Source: Phlebotomus papatasi (lineage: Eukaryota > Arthropoda > Insecta > Diptera > Psychodidae). From it: DNA of 64,000 bases. The DNA is taken from positions 80,848,001 through 80,912,000 of the forward strand of contig NC_077222.1 of the NCBI RefSeq assembly GCF_024763615.1. The letters run 5' to 3'. Made by a program: the position numbers and the translations under genes. Shown in pieces: positions 31,560-44,575 of this stretch; positions within the stretch are counted from its first letter, which is position 1; each line of letters begins with the position of its first letter. Under the pieces are notes generated by a model that did no database searches, had not been told where the DNA came from, and was given only the letters and a program-made list of their open reading frames with translations.

Positions 31560-32584
31560 TTAACTCTTTCCGGACCACAACATATCCAGCGAACGAATTT
31601 CAGTCAAACTCACTTTATTGTAAGTCTTAGTGGTCAAATATGATACTTTTGTAGAGAAAGAATTTTCTCCGCCTCTGGGAAATTGGAAAACTCATGGGAA
31701 CTCTCGTCCCCTACAGAACGCAAAAGATAGAAACTTGGACAAACTTCAATTTTCCAAAAGCCAATAATATCAATTTTGTGAATTATTTTTGCATGTCAAA
31801 TAACTCCTTTACAATGTTGATCACTAAAACAAGAAGAATTATTGACCAGTATCTTGTGGGATGTCCAGGAAGTGCTGAAAAGGACACCCAGCTCCTGCTT
31901 GCCAACAGATTCCTCAAAATATTTCACAGAATAACACTTTAACACACATTTCTCTCAACAGGATGTTATTGCAGACACATTAAGCTTTCTCAAGAGCCAA
32001 AAAAACACTTCCTGGACAATCAGAATTCACCAAAATCTGGAAGAATAGGAAAAACTTCCCCGAAAGCAATCTCTTTCGCTGCCAAATGTCAAAATTATCG
32101 GCCATATTGGCAAAAATTTCGCTCCCGCTTGAATTTTCTTACAAGGTTGGTGTCAAAAAGCAAATGGCGGGCATTGGCGGGATAACCTTACATTTGACCT
32201 CTAGATTTTTGGGGACGAGAGTACCCATAAAGTTTGAACAAGTTTTTTGAAAATTTATGAAAAAATTGTTTTTCGAATTTATGTAATCTGTAATTGTTAG
32301 TTATCATACTTATTGGCCCCGAGAGGTTTTTCCTTATTCGGCTCTAGAAATACGTAAAAAGTCACAATACCTGCAAGGAAGCAGAAAATCGAAAATTCAC
32401 GATTTTTGACCAAAAATATCTTAGCTCAGGAGTTAGTTGGGACCCTGAAAAAAATGTCCTAGATTTGGACATCCTTATAGTTTGTAATCATCCACAAGAA
32501 TCGGAATTTTATCGATTCTAAATAGTCTAAAAAAATTATTTTTTCCATGGGTACCCAGAGTCCCAAAGGAGACGAAAGAGTTAA
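31560..32584. mobile_element. 1.0 kb TTAA-flanked TIR element
   Basis: TTAA at 31560-31563 and 32581-32584 brackets short inverted ends: CTCTTTCCGG on the left and GACGAAAGAG on the right. A second, internal inverted pair, GGGAACTCTCGTCCCCTA (about 31697) and GGGGACGAGAGTACCCAT (about 32211), lies inside. No transposase frame. A piggyBac-type non-autonomous element is likely on the TTAA signature, but the TIR is short and the assignment is inference. Confidence 0.55.
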
Positions 32585-33290
32585 AATAAGATTTATACCG
32601 ATTTTTAAAGTATAAAATCCAAAAGCTTTTTGGTCTCAGAACATGGTTTTGGGACATTATTCTCAAGCCTAATATAAATTTTTCTAAAATAAAAATCTAC
32701 TCAGATCTAGAAGAACGTTTTTGTACCCCTCAATAATCCCTCAATATCGGCGCAGAAATGGAATTATAAAATAGAATTTAATCGAAAAACGTTCCCAAAT
32801 GGATTTCTTTAGTTTTAAAATTTGATATCTTCTAAAAGAGACTATGGCTTTATATTTTTATCGTAACCCTTATGAACCCTCTTCAATATAAAAAATTTTA
32901 AAGGAATGTAACAAAAAAACTGAAAAATTGAAAATATTGATATTTTCAATTTTATTTTTAAAATATTTTTGTAAAGCAGATATTAATTTTTACTAGTTTA
33001 TTTTCCAAACTTCTTGTACTGGATTAGTGAGTGTTTTCAAAATAATTTAGATCAGTTACGTGAACTTGTTGCCTATTTGAGAAATTTGTTACCTACCAAG
33101 AATTATTTCATCAAAAATTACTAGGGTAGCATGAAGCACTTTCAAGCAAGTGAAGTTTTTTCTAAGGTGCATTTACCAAACATTTATAAATTGTATTCAG
33201 GTCTGGCTAGTTTCTCTTGAGTATTAGCTACTGGAAAATATAATAGCATATTTTCGTAAATAAATTTATCACGGGAAAATAATGTCCAAA
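32585..33290. other. AT-rich non-coding DNA
   Basis: No gene or repeat ends recognised. Confidence 0.5.
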
Positions 33291-33418
33291 GCACAATAAA
33301 TTTTGTAAATATGTTTTTGACATTTCAATGAGAGTGAATGAAACAGAAAACTAGTCATCTCGCTCTCTCTCATATGAAATTTTGAAAACATAATTACGAA
33401 CAAAAGTTATTGTGCGTT
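33291..33418. mobile_element. MITE family G, copy 1 (CACAATAA...TTATTGTG)
   Basis: Left CACAATAAATTTTGTAAATA and right CGAACAAAAGTTATTGTG are inverted, with a central GAGAGTGAATG / CATCTCGCTCTCTC palindrome. The copy at 53930-54065 shares the ends and the AGTCATCTCGCTC core. Confidence 0.7.
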
Positions 33419-34949
33419 GGTCATAACACCCTACTCGGGATTCGGAATAAAATATGACCAATTATAAATCATTTAGGTCACATCGGGAATTAATAATAAA
33501 TGTCCTTCTTTACTAAGACTCACGCTTGCAACTCGAAACATCTGCAATTTGAATTGTAAGTTCATTTTTGGGGATACAGAATCACTTTTCGCTAATTTTA
33601 TTTACTTTCTATCATTAAAATTATTTTGCTATCTTCACGCAATTACTTTTGATCACTAATTTGAATGCTCTACTGATTTTCCGTGATTTTTAGGATTATT
33701 AATCATCCCGGCTACCATGAATTAATCAGGGTTTATCACTGGTTTTCTGCATTGGGCAAAACTAGTCTTTGGTTGACTGTGTATGCACTCAGGTAAATAA
33801 TTTTGAATTCAGGCGCGCGCGATTGATGTTCCCTTTTGAGAATGAAAAATTTGAAATTAATGTCTTCAATGTGTGACACAAACTTGATGTGTTGCTTGTA
33901 TATTTAAGCATCCACAATTGCCAATTCAGGCAGCATGTCCGTGGTTTCATTTAGTATTTGCAGAGAAAAAAGGTAGGTATATAATACAGGTGAGAAACTC
34001 TAAGAGGGATTGCTAACGTGTTAAATTGTACCATTTTTGTCCACTTCAAATGATCATCTGTGATTGGAGTGTCGCGATTACTATATTGAATTGAAAAAAA
34101 AATTGTTTAACATTGCGAAAACGATTTGACGAGATTGAATTATAAGAACTAGTCTGGATAATCACTTTGATCATTTCTCGGAGGGAATCTTTGCACACAC
34201 ACACACATAACCACCTACATGTTCCCCTGTCACATATATTTCAAAATATTATTTCTAATTATTTTCAATTTCCTTTTTGTAAATGTAAGAATGCCAAGAG
34301 AATTTATCTACACTTCTGAGGAATTTTATGCTGTAAAATGATTTACAAAGAGAATTCTTTCATAATAGAGGTGATGCATTTCATGAAGATATCATTCGTA
34401 TTTCATAGAACCATAATGTTGCAAGTACATCAAGAGGAAAATATTATTTCTTGTTTCAAATATTATATAACATAAAATCCTAGTGTATAGAGAAAAAATT
34501 CTTTATAGACGTTGCACTAGCCATATTGGGTGTTTGAGAAAAATTATCGAGTGTCAGCCACCTTTATAGTTTCCATATGAGACTTTCATGGAGCACAACC
34601 GAGAGAGAGAGAGGATTTCAATCAACAATCAACACATTTATTCACGATATACAGACTCTGCCATCCAAAGTGATCATAGCCAAATGATTATACATCTTCT
34701 AAGGTACACGGGATACGATTGATAAAATATTTAAGTATACAGGGTCCGCCACAATTTTCTCCATAGTGTTTGAAAGTTATAACTTAAGTAATATGTATTT
34801 TTGTTTAAACAAAAGCAAGAGAAAAGGTTTATAAAGAAAAATCCGTGGAATTATTTTTTGTGAAATTAATATCTGAAAATTTAAAACAAAAGTTATTCCA
34901 GTTTTAAGATTTATTTTTCAATGTTTCATTTCTCAGATCAGTTTAGTCG
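33419..34949. other. Repeat-poor non-coding DNA
   Basis: It includes a short CA run at 34194-34206. No coding frame could be supported. Confidence 0.45.
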
Positions 34950-35256
34950 TAGGAGACGGTGGCAGCCAAAATCCCGAAAGCCAAAATCCCGAAAGCCAAA
35001 ATCCCGAACGCCAAAATCCCGAACGCCAAAATCTCGAAAGCCAAAATCCCGAATGTTCAAAATCGTGAAAGGGATGAAATTATAAGGAGGAAAATGTTTA
35101 GAATGATTTTCCAAGACACAGAAGATTTCCTTTTGCCTCCAGCAAGTGCAGATGCAATCGTGGCAGTAGCTATGACATTTTTAAGAATTCGGGATTTTGG
35201 CATTCGGGATTTTGGCTTTCTGGATTTTGGCTTTCGGGATTTTGACCGGGACCCAT
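34950..35256. repeat. Fold-back element of inverted 15 bp tandem repeats
   Basis: Six or seven tandem copies of GCCAAAATCCCGAAA-type units occupy 34963-35060. Four copies in the opposite orientation (CGGGATTTTGGCTTT) occupy 35185-35243. About 125 bp of unrelated spacer lies between. Single-strand DNA or RNA could fold into one long hairpin with alternative registers. The 99-residue frame over it only translates the repeat (AKIPKAKIPN) and is not a gene. Confidence 0.8.
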
Positions 35257-36127
35257 AGGAGATCAAGTTTCTTTTAATCGAAATCTCTACAGGGCCTGGA
35301 TCATATATTTAAATTTATTCAAGGATTCATGTCAGAGGTTAAATTTTATTGAAGAAACAAATTTAAAGGTACCCCAAAAAAGCTTATCAAAAATGAATCT
35401 GACATCGCTATCTTCTGATCGTGTTGATAAAACCTTTGTCAAAAACTATTCTCTTTCCAAAAACGATTCTAGGACGGAAGCATAGGGAAAAGAACGAACG
35501 GGAAACGAAGACTGATTTTTTTATTCACAATCTAAATCAAATTTCACATTTAATAAGAAGCTAATAAAAATCTCACATAACTCCTGCTTTAACACTTCTA
35601 ATTTTTCCATAATATTTTATACTTATAATCCTCTTGCATGATATTTTTCAATTTAAAAAACTCCTGTGTAAACTATCGAATTCTGGTAAGATATTCAGAA
35701 GGATCATATTAAAACCTATCTTGTTAAACTTACTTTTTCTTCTTTTCCATAAAAATAATTGTTACATTAGAGATTAAAGATTTGCATTAACTTATTTGAA
35801 AGTCTTAAAAACAGTTAAATTATTAAGCTTTACGTTGATACAGGATCGAAATGCATAAAGTATGTCTTGAGTTCGTTGCTCAAAATAGAAGGATCGAGCT
35901 ATTGAAAATGTGTGAATGAAAAATTTTGATTGTAACCATAACTACAATAAATTTTTCAATAAGAAATATCTTCGACAAATTTTAGTCCTAGAAGTGATGC
36001 AAATACTATTTCGCCGCTTTTGGAAGAATAAGAAAACAATTTTTTCAAGCTAGAACATGAAAAATTGGTTCTTGTGGATAATTTTAAAATAAAAGAATAT
36101 CTAACTTTAAAATAATTTTTAAAGGCA
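35257..36127. other. AT-rich non-coding DNA
   Basis: No gene or paired ends. Confidence 0.5.
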
Positions 36128-36973
36128 TAGGGGAGACTGGGGCAAAAAGTCACAAAACGGATATTTTATTTTTTTTACAAGCTACTCGAGCGTTTCAAAA
36201 ATTTCTAATTAGCGCAGTTTTATAGGAAATTTACCGCTCTACAACTTTGTGAAATTAATTTTCCTCTATTTTGTAAGAAAATACGTTTATCGAGCCAATT
36301 TCTAAAAGGTAATTTTGTGACTATTCTCAAAAATGCTGGGGCAAATAGTACCAGACATTGGATATTATCATATTTTGATTCGCTTTATTACGGGCTTCCG
36401 TAAATTTGAAAAAATACCTAGAGAACATATTTTCATTGAAAATTTATTCATCTACACCTTTGTAAAACACCGTTTTCTCTGCGAGAAAAGTGAGAAAACG
36501 ATAGAAGCGCTTTTCAAGCTATTTTAGAAAAAAAACACACAAAAGACTGCAAATCGTTTGACCAATGCAAACAACAAGCGGCGAGACATGATAATGACGT
36601 TTCTTTTCGCCGTGAGACATCAGAAATTGCTTCGCTTTTTTGTTTGGTCCATTTTTAATAAAAGGATTTTTTGGAGAAAAGAACTTTTGTGAAATTCTAA
36701 AATAAATAGCGGATTCGTATTAGAAAAATCAAAATTATTTAGAAAATATCCACCAGTGCATCAATTTTATAAAATAAGTAGGTAATAATTGTTATCTTCT
36801 GCAAGGAAAATATTTAAAAAATTCCTTGTTCGAATTCTAAGAAACTTATGACATTGAAGAAGGTCTATGGAGGCTATCTAAAGAAAAAAAATTTGAGCCG
36901 CTATCTTTTTTAACTTGGAAGATATTGAATTTTGAATATTTCGATTTGCGACTTTTTGCCCCAGTCTCCCCTA
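36128..36973. mobile_element. 846 bp TIR element, family M copy 1
   Basis: Nearly perfect inverted ends: TAGGGGAGACTGGGGCAAAA left and TTTTGCCCCAGTCTCCCCTA right, both continuing into AGTC/GACT. A third, internal copy of the GCTGGGGCAAATAGTA motif occurs at about 36335. There is no transposase frame. A shorter relative lies at 46185-46371, and an isolated end at 22071 (AGGGGAAACTGGGGCACC) is similar. Confidence 0.8.
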
Positions 36974-39900
36974 TAGGCAAAACTTACATCACTTTTTAAA
37001 AATGCTTTTTTTTCAGAGAGGATATTTTTTTAATCTTAACATAGTCTCTTAATTCGTCAAATTTTCAAGAGATTGTAGAGTAGAAACTAGATTTTTCATT
37101 ACATCTTTGAAACTAAATTATACTATAATTCTTACTCTTTATTAAGATAATTAGGAATGTAAGATAATTGTAATCTCACCGGAAATACTTAATAGTCATC
37201 AGAAGTCTGAGCAACAACATATCTATTAAAAAAACTGAAACTCCTTAAAAGTTGACGTTCTGATTTAGAATGGAATGGAACAAAATAGACGATATAACTC
37301 TTTATTTAGTAATTAAATAATAAAAATTAGAAATTATGAGGGACCCTGTGTATTGAAACCCCTATATGTGGTATTTCGAATAAACAGAATTAATCTCTTT
37401 TAGCACTCTTGAGGATCATCGCGATCATTCCACATGTACTTTTGGTACAATCTGAAACTTTTTGAATTGGATAATGTTTGAAATGTGGGGGGTGAATTAG
37501 TGGCTATGTATGTAAGGTGTGCCCGTATCCCATCTCACACATCGTATGATAAACCATTAAAATGAATGTGACATAGTCAGAATGTGCAGAATTACCATTT
37601 TATGCCCAATATAAGATAAATCGACAACAATTTAAATTTCTGCCTGATGTCGATATAGCCCGCACAATTTGCTGGAAATTATATTACAATCATTTCCTAC
37701 AACATACTCTTGCAATCATCATCCACGGGATACCATCAGTGCAGGTGACTCTCTAGTATAAAATCTCGAGAAAACATGAGAATGCAATCATTTGAAGCAC
37801 AATTCAATTGCTATACATAAGTGGAGATGGGAACAGAGGAAATATCTTCAAGTTTTATAATAGACATGGATAAAGAATTCAACATGAGTTAATTACTATT
37901 AGATTTTTTTCTCTCCTTTTTGTGACAACATATCAACACGATTGTCAGCATTGCTGACTACAAGGTATAATTTCTCACAAGGTGTTTTTATTTTTGTGAT
38001 CTTACGCAGAGATTAATTTTTCTTCTCTAATAATATGAATATCCAAAAGCGTTAACATCACCAATCACGCAATAAGCCCGCTAATTCGTCCACATCTCTG
38101 TCACGATTTCCTTCACTTTTCCAACATTTATCTTGCTCATTTCACATGATTATTGGTGGTTCGATCCATTGATTTGTGAGCACATGAGAAATCGCACATA
38201 TTTCACGCTAAAAATACCTGTGCAAATATTCATCACTAAACAATTTCTAACCAATCTCAATGAAGCAGAAAAAGGAGTAATTTTCAGCCAATCAATTGTG
38301 AAATCTCATGTGAATTCTAAGACATGAAATTCACTCAATAAATCCATCAGTGATCTTTTTTTTTCAAACAAAAATGTCCCCGCGTGTAAGTTAGTAAATG
38401 ACTTTTCACTAATGCTGTTGAGCACCAATTAAGATTTTGCACAAAGACCGCACGTTTCACATGTGTTGAAAGAGAAAATTTAATGTAGAAAAAAGTGATC
38501 TCTGCAAGTAAATAAATAACTTTTAAAACTTGCCACTTGTCACACACACAAATTGAACAACATTTCGTGTACTCCGGACTCAAGAGAGCTTTCCTCCCAT
38601 TGCAATCGAGGAAAATGGATTTGAGACAACTTGTACGATAAGAAAGTACACACCACCAGGGAGATGGCCTGACTGGCTAAAGGTCCGCAATTCGCAAAAC
38701 GATATATAATATAAACGCGCGCACCTTCAGTAATAATCTTTATCTCTTCACTTCTCTTAGAAGTAAAATGTCGAAATAATAAAAAAAAGGACTGAAACCT
38801 ATGAGCTCAACTGATGTGGAAAAGGTAGTCAATTGCACTAAAGTGTTCAGCAATTTTATAAAAGAGAGAGTCACTCATGCGTACACCGAAATAGCGACTT
38901 GGAAGACCATCCAGCGATCGAGAACGAATGTTTGCTCCAACCAACCAGTCACCAGGCCATGTTGTTGATTAGCGGTTGGCCAGCAACGACCAAAGAGCTT
39001 CTCTCGAGTCTCACTACAATCCCAGTCACTACTCTCCATCTGTATCTCCGCTTTGTGAGACTAATGCCCAGTCACAGGGTGTCACGTGTGAGGGGCTGCC
39101 AAGACATCGCAATCACTGACTTTGAAAATTCCAACAGCGGAAATGTCATGAGAAAATTGATACTGCATAAGAGAAGGAGATTTTCTCGGAAGACACGAAA
39201 AAAAGAAAGATACAGAGGCTTAGATATAGTACGAAAGACTATTTGTGCACATAAGCATATCCCTCGCTTTATGAACACCGCCAGCATTATGTGTATTATG
39301 ATCAGTGAAGATCGCTCAACAGATCAAATGTACGAATGGATGTGAAAAGACCATTTGAACAATCGAAATAAAACAGAACTATTGAAAATGTCTCATGATA
39401 CACAATGAAGGCAATACTAATAGAATATTAGCATAGAGAAAATGTCTCTTAACATGTACAAAGTGGTAGGAAGGAAAAAAAAGATAAACAGACAGAACGG
39501 CAACGATCGATAAATGAAAACCTACAGAAGATCGAGTTGTAATAGCAGAGCAAGAGACACTTACAAGTTGCTTCAATTGATATAAAATTATTTCAATTTC
39601 ATACTCCTTGTTCTCCACATTTTCTTCCTCTGCACAATCATTCCCAGCAGTGACCACAGCATTTCAGATAAATACCCATTGACAAACCGCATTAGCTTAT
39701 GTTCGATAGGATTCCTTTCAGGAAACCTCGAAGTACTTTCATCTAGATAAGGGAAGGGCACCAGCGATCGGTAATGTTCCTCGGATCGTCAGGTCATTAC
39801 CATATTGTTTCATCAATTCAAATAAATTTTTCAAAACTATTAGGTACTTTTTACCATTTAACTCTCACAAGAATGGAGTGCATTAGTTCAGATTTAATTT

Positions 39901-40020
39901 ATGAAACCAATTTTCGGTGAGATATCTGATTAAATTCGTGATTATCCGAGGTACAGGGTTAGACCCCGGCGCGCGCCGACTGTTAGTCGTTTTTAGCGCG
40001 CGTGATATTGGGCGTATTTA
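36974..40020. other. Repeat-poor DNA with a GC-richer patch at 38.6-39.1 kb
   Basis: The patch (38640-39110) has higher GC, many C/T-rich words and a 148-codon plus-strand frame at 38899-39345 whose translation has no domain or compositional support. It might contain an unrecognised 5' exon or regulatory DNA. At 39966-40012 there are CpG-rich palindromes (GGCGCGCGCC, AGCGCGCG) next to the minisatellite that follows. Otherwise I see nothing. Confidence 0.35.
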
Positions 40021-40275
40021 CCGTTTTATGATCTAACTATGCGTGATTTTAAGCACAATCTTAACCGTTTTATGACTGAGCTGTGCGTGATTTTAAGCGC
40101 AATCTTAACCGTTTTATAATTGAGCTGTGCGTGATTTTAAGCTCATTTGCCGTTTTATGATTGAACTGTGCGTATTCTTAAGCACAATTTTAACCGTTTT
40201 ATGACTGAGCTGTGCATGTGTTTAAGCGCAATTTTAAGCATTTTATGACTAAGCTGTGCGTAAGCGCAATTTTAC
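40021..40275. repeat. Minisatellite, 44 bp unit, about six copies
   Basis: Each unit starts CCGTTTTATGA, runs through GAGCTGTGCGTGATTTTAAG and closes CGCAATCTTAA. The first two units are 44 bases each; later ones are slightly shortened or diverged. No open frame spans it. Confidence 0.85.
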
Positions 40276-40825
40276 CTGCATTTTGTTTGTGCTGTACAGG
40301 GTCCATAATTGCACTTACATCTATTTTTTATTAATTTATTGTAAAAATTTAAAATTCAAATGCGCAGATATAGTTAAATGGATCACTAATATACCGATTA
40401 GGATATACAAAAATACCAAATAATATTTTGAGGCTTATATTTGCAACTAAATGTGGAGCAAGTCTTTTAACATTGTGATCCGGGGTGCTCTTCCCCTATA
40501 ATCGGATATTTGATTGCCGATTAAATTCTAACGATAATGAATCATGTAAGGTCAATTGAACTGAATTTTCAAATTCTTATTTGAAATCGCTTTAGATTTG
40601 CGTAAAGTAATGCAAGTTACTCAATTTTATAAAGAGCTATTACAAGCCATTAATGTTTTTATTTTAAACAGTTTCAAGTGCAAAAGATCTTTAACTTGAG
40701 TACAAAAAGCAGTTTTAAATAAATTTTAATAACGAAAGGTTATTTAACAGTTTAATTATGAATTTCCCATTTGAATTTAATTATAGTACATGCAAGTTAC
40801 TTAATTGAGCATTCGAGTATAATTC
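40276..40825. other. AT-rich non-coding DNA
   Basis: Nothing recognised. Confidence 0.5.
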
Positions 40826-41181
40826 CCTAGACACATTTACGACTTAAGCCGAGAGACGACTTAACGTAATTATAATCAAAGATTACATTTCATTCGGTGT
40901 CCTGACTAATACGTCTCTCGGCTTAAGTAAGCTGATAAACGACTTAGTGGGACACTGATGGGAATGTAGTTTGATCATTATTTTGATTATAATTTTGTTA
41001 AACCGTCTATCGGATTAACCCTTTAAGGACGATTGGGTCATCGGTGACCCAAAAATTAAATTTTTCCTATGGCATCTAAAGTTATGTTTTGCTCCAAAAA
41101 GTCAGAAAAAAAATTTTTCTGACCTCATAATTTTGACCCTCTCGTCCTTTATGGATTTAGTTATAAGTGTGTCTAGGGCAT
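40826..41181. mobile_element. MITE family H, copy 1, carrying a nested TTAA MITE
   Basis: Left end CTAGACACATTTACGACTTA and right end ATAAGTGTGTCTAG are inverted and match family H copies at 44576 and 57178. The right arm is split. At 41022 it is interrupted by TTAACCCTTTAAGGACGA, and host-element sequence resumes after TCGTCCTTTATGG at about 41158. The insert has its own GGGTCATCGGTGACCC palindrome like the MITE at 2495-2643. The order of insertion is therefore H first, TTAA element second. Confidence 0.65.
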
Positions 41182-41340
41182 AAAGTTCCAACTTCAGAGT
41201 GATGCTCAAAAATATTTTGCCCTTAAAATTTAATGATAACATATCCGACCCAACTAACATGCACTCAGAGAATAAGATCAAGGACTAGAGGATCTTTTTA
41301 TAAGTTTCCTTTATCATATCTTCTACCGCCAAATTATGCA

Positions 41341-41525
41341 GACTAAAGGGCCCAAAGAGAACCAGGCTGATCTTCGAAAATATTTATCCAGTAAAATTTG
41401 ACAGTGAAGATATAACCCAAATTTTCACACACTTAGGGTTTAGGATCATCGATTAGAGATTTTTTGCGTGAATTTTCTTTTGTATCTAATCTTTTTTCTG
41501 ACAAATTTGGGTCTTAAGGTTTAAA
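41341..41525. mobile_element. MITE family K, copy 1
   Basis: Left AAAGGGCCCAAAGAGAACC with CAGGCTGATCTTC, and right AAATTTGGGTCTTAAGG. It shares CAGGCTGATC, TTAGGATCATCGATTAGA and TTTTGCGTGAATT with copies at 45345, 45830 and 53645. Confidence 0.5.
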
Positions 41526-44500
41526 AACAGTTTCACCACTCGTCTCAAACTACCAATTGTTGAAAAGTATAGTAAAGATCTTAAGAAATATTTTCTAGAA
41601 ATTTGTTAAGAAACGACTATTATCCGATTAAATAATAAAATTTGATCTTTCATAGCTCAAAGTCATGGGTACCCGAAAGATAGAGATTAATCTATTATTC
41701 TAAAGGTCTTATCCTCAGCAGTAACAAGCTTGAATGTCATCAAAGAACTAGAGATTTCGAGCTAATTGATAAAAGGAATTCAAAATCGGTTTTTCGATTC
41801 TTAGCATCTCTAGTAATTATTACGAGAAATAATGTTTACACTTCATTATACCAGCATACACTTATCAAATTCTGACAGTTAGAACTGGACTTATGGCCAT
41901 TTTAGGATTTATTGTGATGCAGTTCACGCATGCATGACTTTTCAAAATATAATTTTTTCCTTATAATCAGTTAACAAAATAGGAAATATCATGTTATGGT
42001 GGAAAAGATTAACAGTTAATTATTTCCAAAAAAAAACATAAGTTGGTATCTTTTACTGTTCTCTTTTACCGTCTCGATCGACCACAAATTGTAAAGTCGA
42101 TTTTGAAAAACAATCAACGCTATGATTCCCAAAAAATCAAACCAGCAGTTTGGTTTCGGGTACAATTGCATAATCAAGGGCCTTTACTCATTAGATCGCA
42201 TGATGTAATTCTTCACCGCTTTTTTACATTCTCCAGACTATAAACAATCATATCATCGTAAGATATTCCTACATGGACTTTGGATGACTACAACCGCTAG
42301 AGAGTGCTGCACCCTAAGGAGAAGTTATACGAGTTAGACCACACCTCAGTAGTCATTTTAATAGCTGGAACTTATATAAAGTTTGAGACCAATCGAATAA
42401 GGTATAATGTTCAACCTCGAACTTGAGACGCTGATGAAATTGTAAAGAACCCCGACCCGACTTAAATCATACACATGAAATTCTTTCATATTTCTTTCGT
42501 AGTGCTAGTGATCTTCCAGTTTTATATCTCTCATGTCACGTGTGTCCACTACAATAGTTATATTATTCATTATTCATTTACATCTGTTACATTCATGTGG
42601 CATTTAAGTGTCCTACAATGACTGATCCATAAACCTGAAGATCTCGATCATTAAGGTGATTATTGTGGCACTATATGAAAATTGTCAATTGAAATATCAC
42701 ACGATTGACTCTAAATTTGTTTGAAAGTGTCTTGGTAAAATAAATTACTGCCTTTTTCACTAAATCATGGCGAAGAGATAAGTCTCAGTGGGGAGAATTG
42801 CGATCTTAAGCGTACGATCGCCTATCTCTGTGAGTCTGAATGGCACCACTGTGCAGTACGAACAGTGTCTCTTTTAGAAAATAACGGCGGTGTTATTGGT
42901 TCCACATCGATATAATGCAATTTATTCCCAACACTCTCTCCATATCCACCACTCAATTATCATGGCATGTATGCACAGTAGAGATTGTGGCGGGAGAATG
43001 GTGATCACCAATCAAAGACATTTGCCTGATCAGTGTGGGGATCATTTGGAGTATACTGTTTTTTTTTTTTAACTTTTTTTGTACCATTAATGCATAGGTT
43101 GTACACATACAACATACCATTGCGATTGTTGGAATAATTGACACCAAATGACTCAATTTTCACGTACTTAATTGCAATATTAAGACCTGAAACTAATGAA
43201 GCGTGAGGACATTTGAATGTTTGCAATTTTCAACTTATCACAGAATCAAGCTCTAATGAGCTCAATCATTCTTTTTGTCCTCAACCACTAGCACGATATA
43301 CATATGGGGTTATTTGTGGCAATCACTTTAAATTTCACGCAAAATATTCCTATTTGCAGAGATAAATGTGACAATTTTCATATAATGATCTCATAAGAGG
43401 TATTTTGACATGTCTTTTAGATAAGCATGCCCCCTCATACATGTCACCATCTCTCAAAATCATTCACCAGATCATTAACATACCATTCAATTGGCAAAAG
43501 TGACTGCACTCATTAAACTAAATTCATTGAGTTACAAACTTGCGTCAAATGCAAACTGAATAGACTTTGTGCGGAATCTTTCGATCTAATTTTAAGACTG
43601 TAGGTTTTTCCCATGTTTTTTTTTAATCTAGAAAAATATTGAGATAATCAGAAACTTGATCATTGGGTATTGTAGTAAAATTTGTGACATTCTTTAGCAA
43701 AGAACTTATCTTGTCCTCGTCGACAATAAAATCGTATACAATTCAAGCGTTATCGTATCACACCCCATATCACATTCACCATTGACGTCAATGGATGTTC
43801 CGCATGTATGGCCCGATATAAGCAAGATTAAGTGTGTGCGTTTATTTAATAATTTGGAACATGATAAAGTGAAATTACGACTTGATTGTCATTGGGATTG
43901 TTGTACTATATATACTCCTGTATCAATGTTAACGAACGCAAAAAGGGGTTTACATTTTATCAAAAACCACATATTCATGGTTCCGCTACTTCAAAAGGCA
44001 TAATATAGTCTCAAATAAGTACATACAATACGTTAAGTATACTAGATCGCACTTACTCTATGATGCAAGTGTCCTAGATTCTAGTAAATCTTTAGGTAAA
44101 CGAAAAATTTTCTGATATTGTAAATGCCTAAATCACATTCAGTGATCTCTATAATTTACTTTAGAAGGCGGAACTGACAAATCAATATAATGGTATTAAA
44201 AAAACCATTTTTAGAAATGAAAAATAAAATAAATAAATATAATTAATAATAAAAAATTAAAATAAACTATTAATTTATGAAATTTTCGACATATTGTAAA
44301 ATAATATGGAGGTGGTAGCTAACAGTATATACTTATAGCCGTCTGCATTCGTATAACCGTCTTCTTGATGTTTTTATCACAAAATCCACAAAATGATTCC
44401 TTCAAAACCCCATAATTATGAATTTGAGGTTCTGTTATCACGGCAAACTTGAAAACTAATTTACTTAAATATTATTCTAGAACAGGTCTTGATGGGATAA

Positions 44501-44575
44501 GTTCAATATCTTCACCATTAAATTTATAATCTAATTCGATATATTCAGTTAAACGGTCGTCAGACTATATGCTTG
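41526..44575. other. Mixed non-coding DNA
   Basis: Repeat-poor from about 42300. Around 41865-41905 a GTTAGAACTGGACTTATGGCC phrase resembles the 61-63 kb element. No exon was recognised, including the GC-richer 42780-43050 patch. Confidence 0.4.

Noticed and set aside
34959..35258. 99-codon frame with AKIPKAKIPN repeats
   Set aside because: It only translates the 15 bp tandem repeat of the fold-back element.
38703..38730. TATA-like TATATAATATAAA with a downstream TTCAGTA
   Set aside because: The spacing (about -26) is short, the TATA words are common in this AT-rich DNA, and no coding exon follows on the plus strand.
38899..39345. 148-codon plus-strand frame in a GC-richer patch
   Set aside because: No domain, splice signals or consistent composition. 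The patch may be regulatory or a UTR, but not a supportable CDS.
40021..40275. CRISPR-like array
   Set aside because: Units are head-to-tail with no unique spacers between them and the host is eukaryotic; it is a minisatellite.
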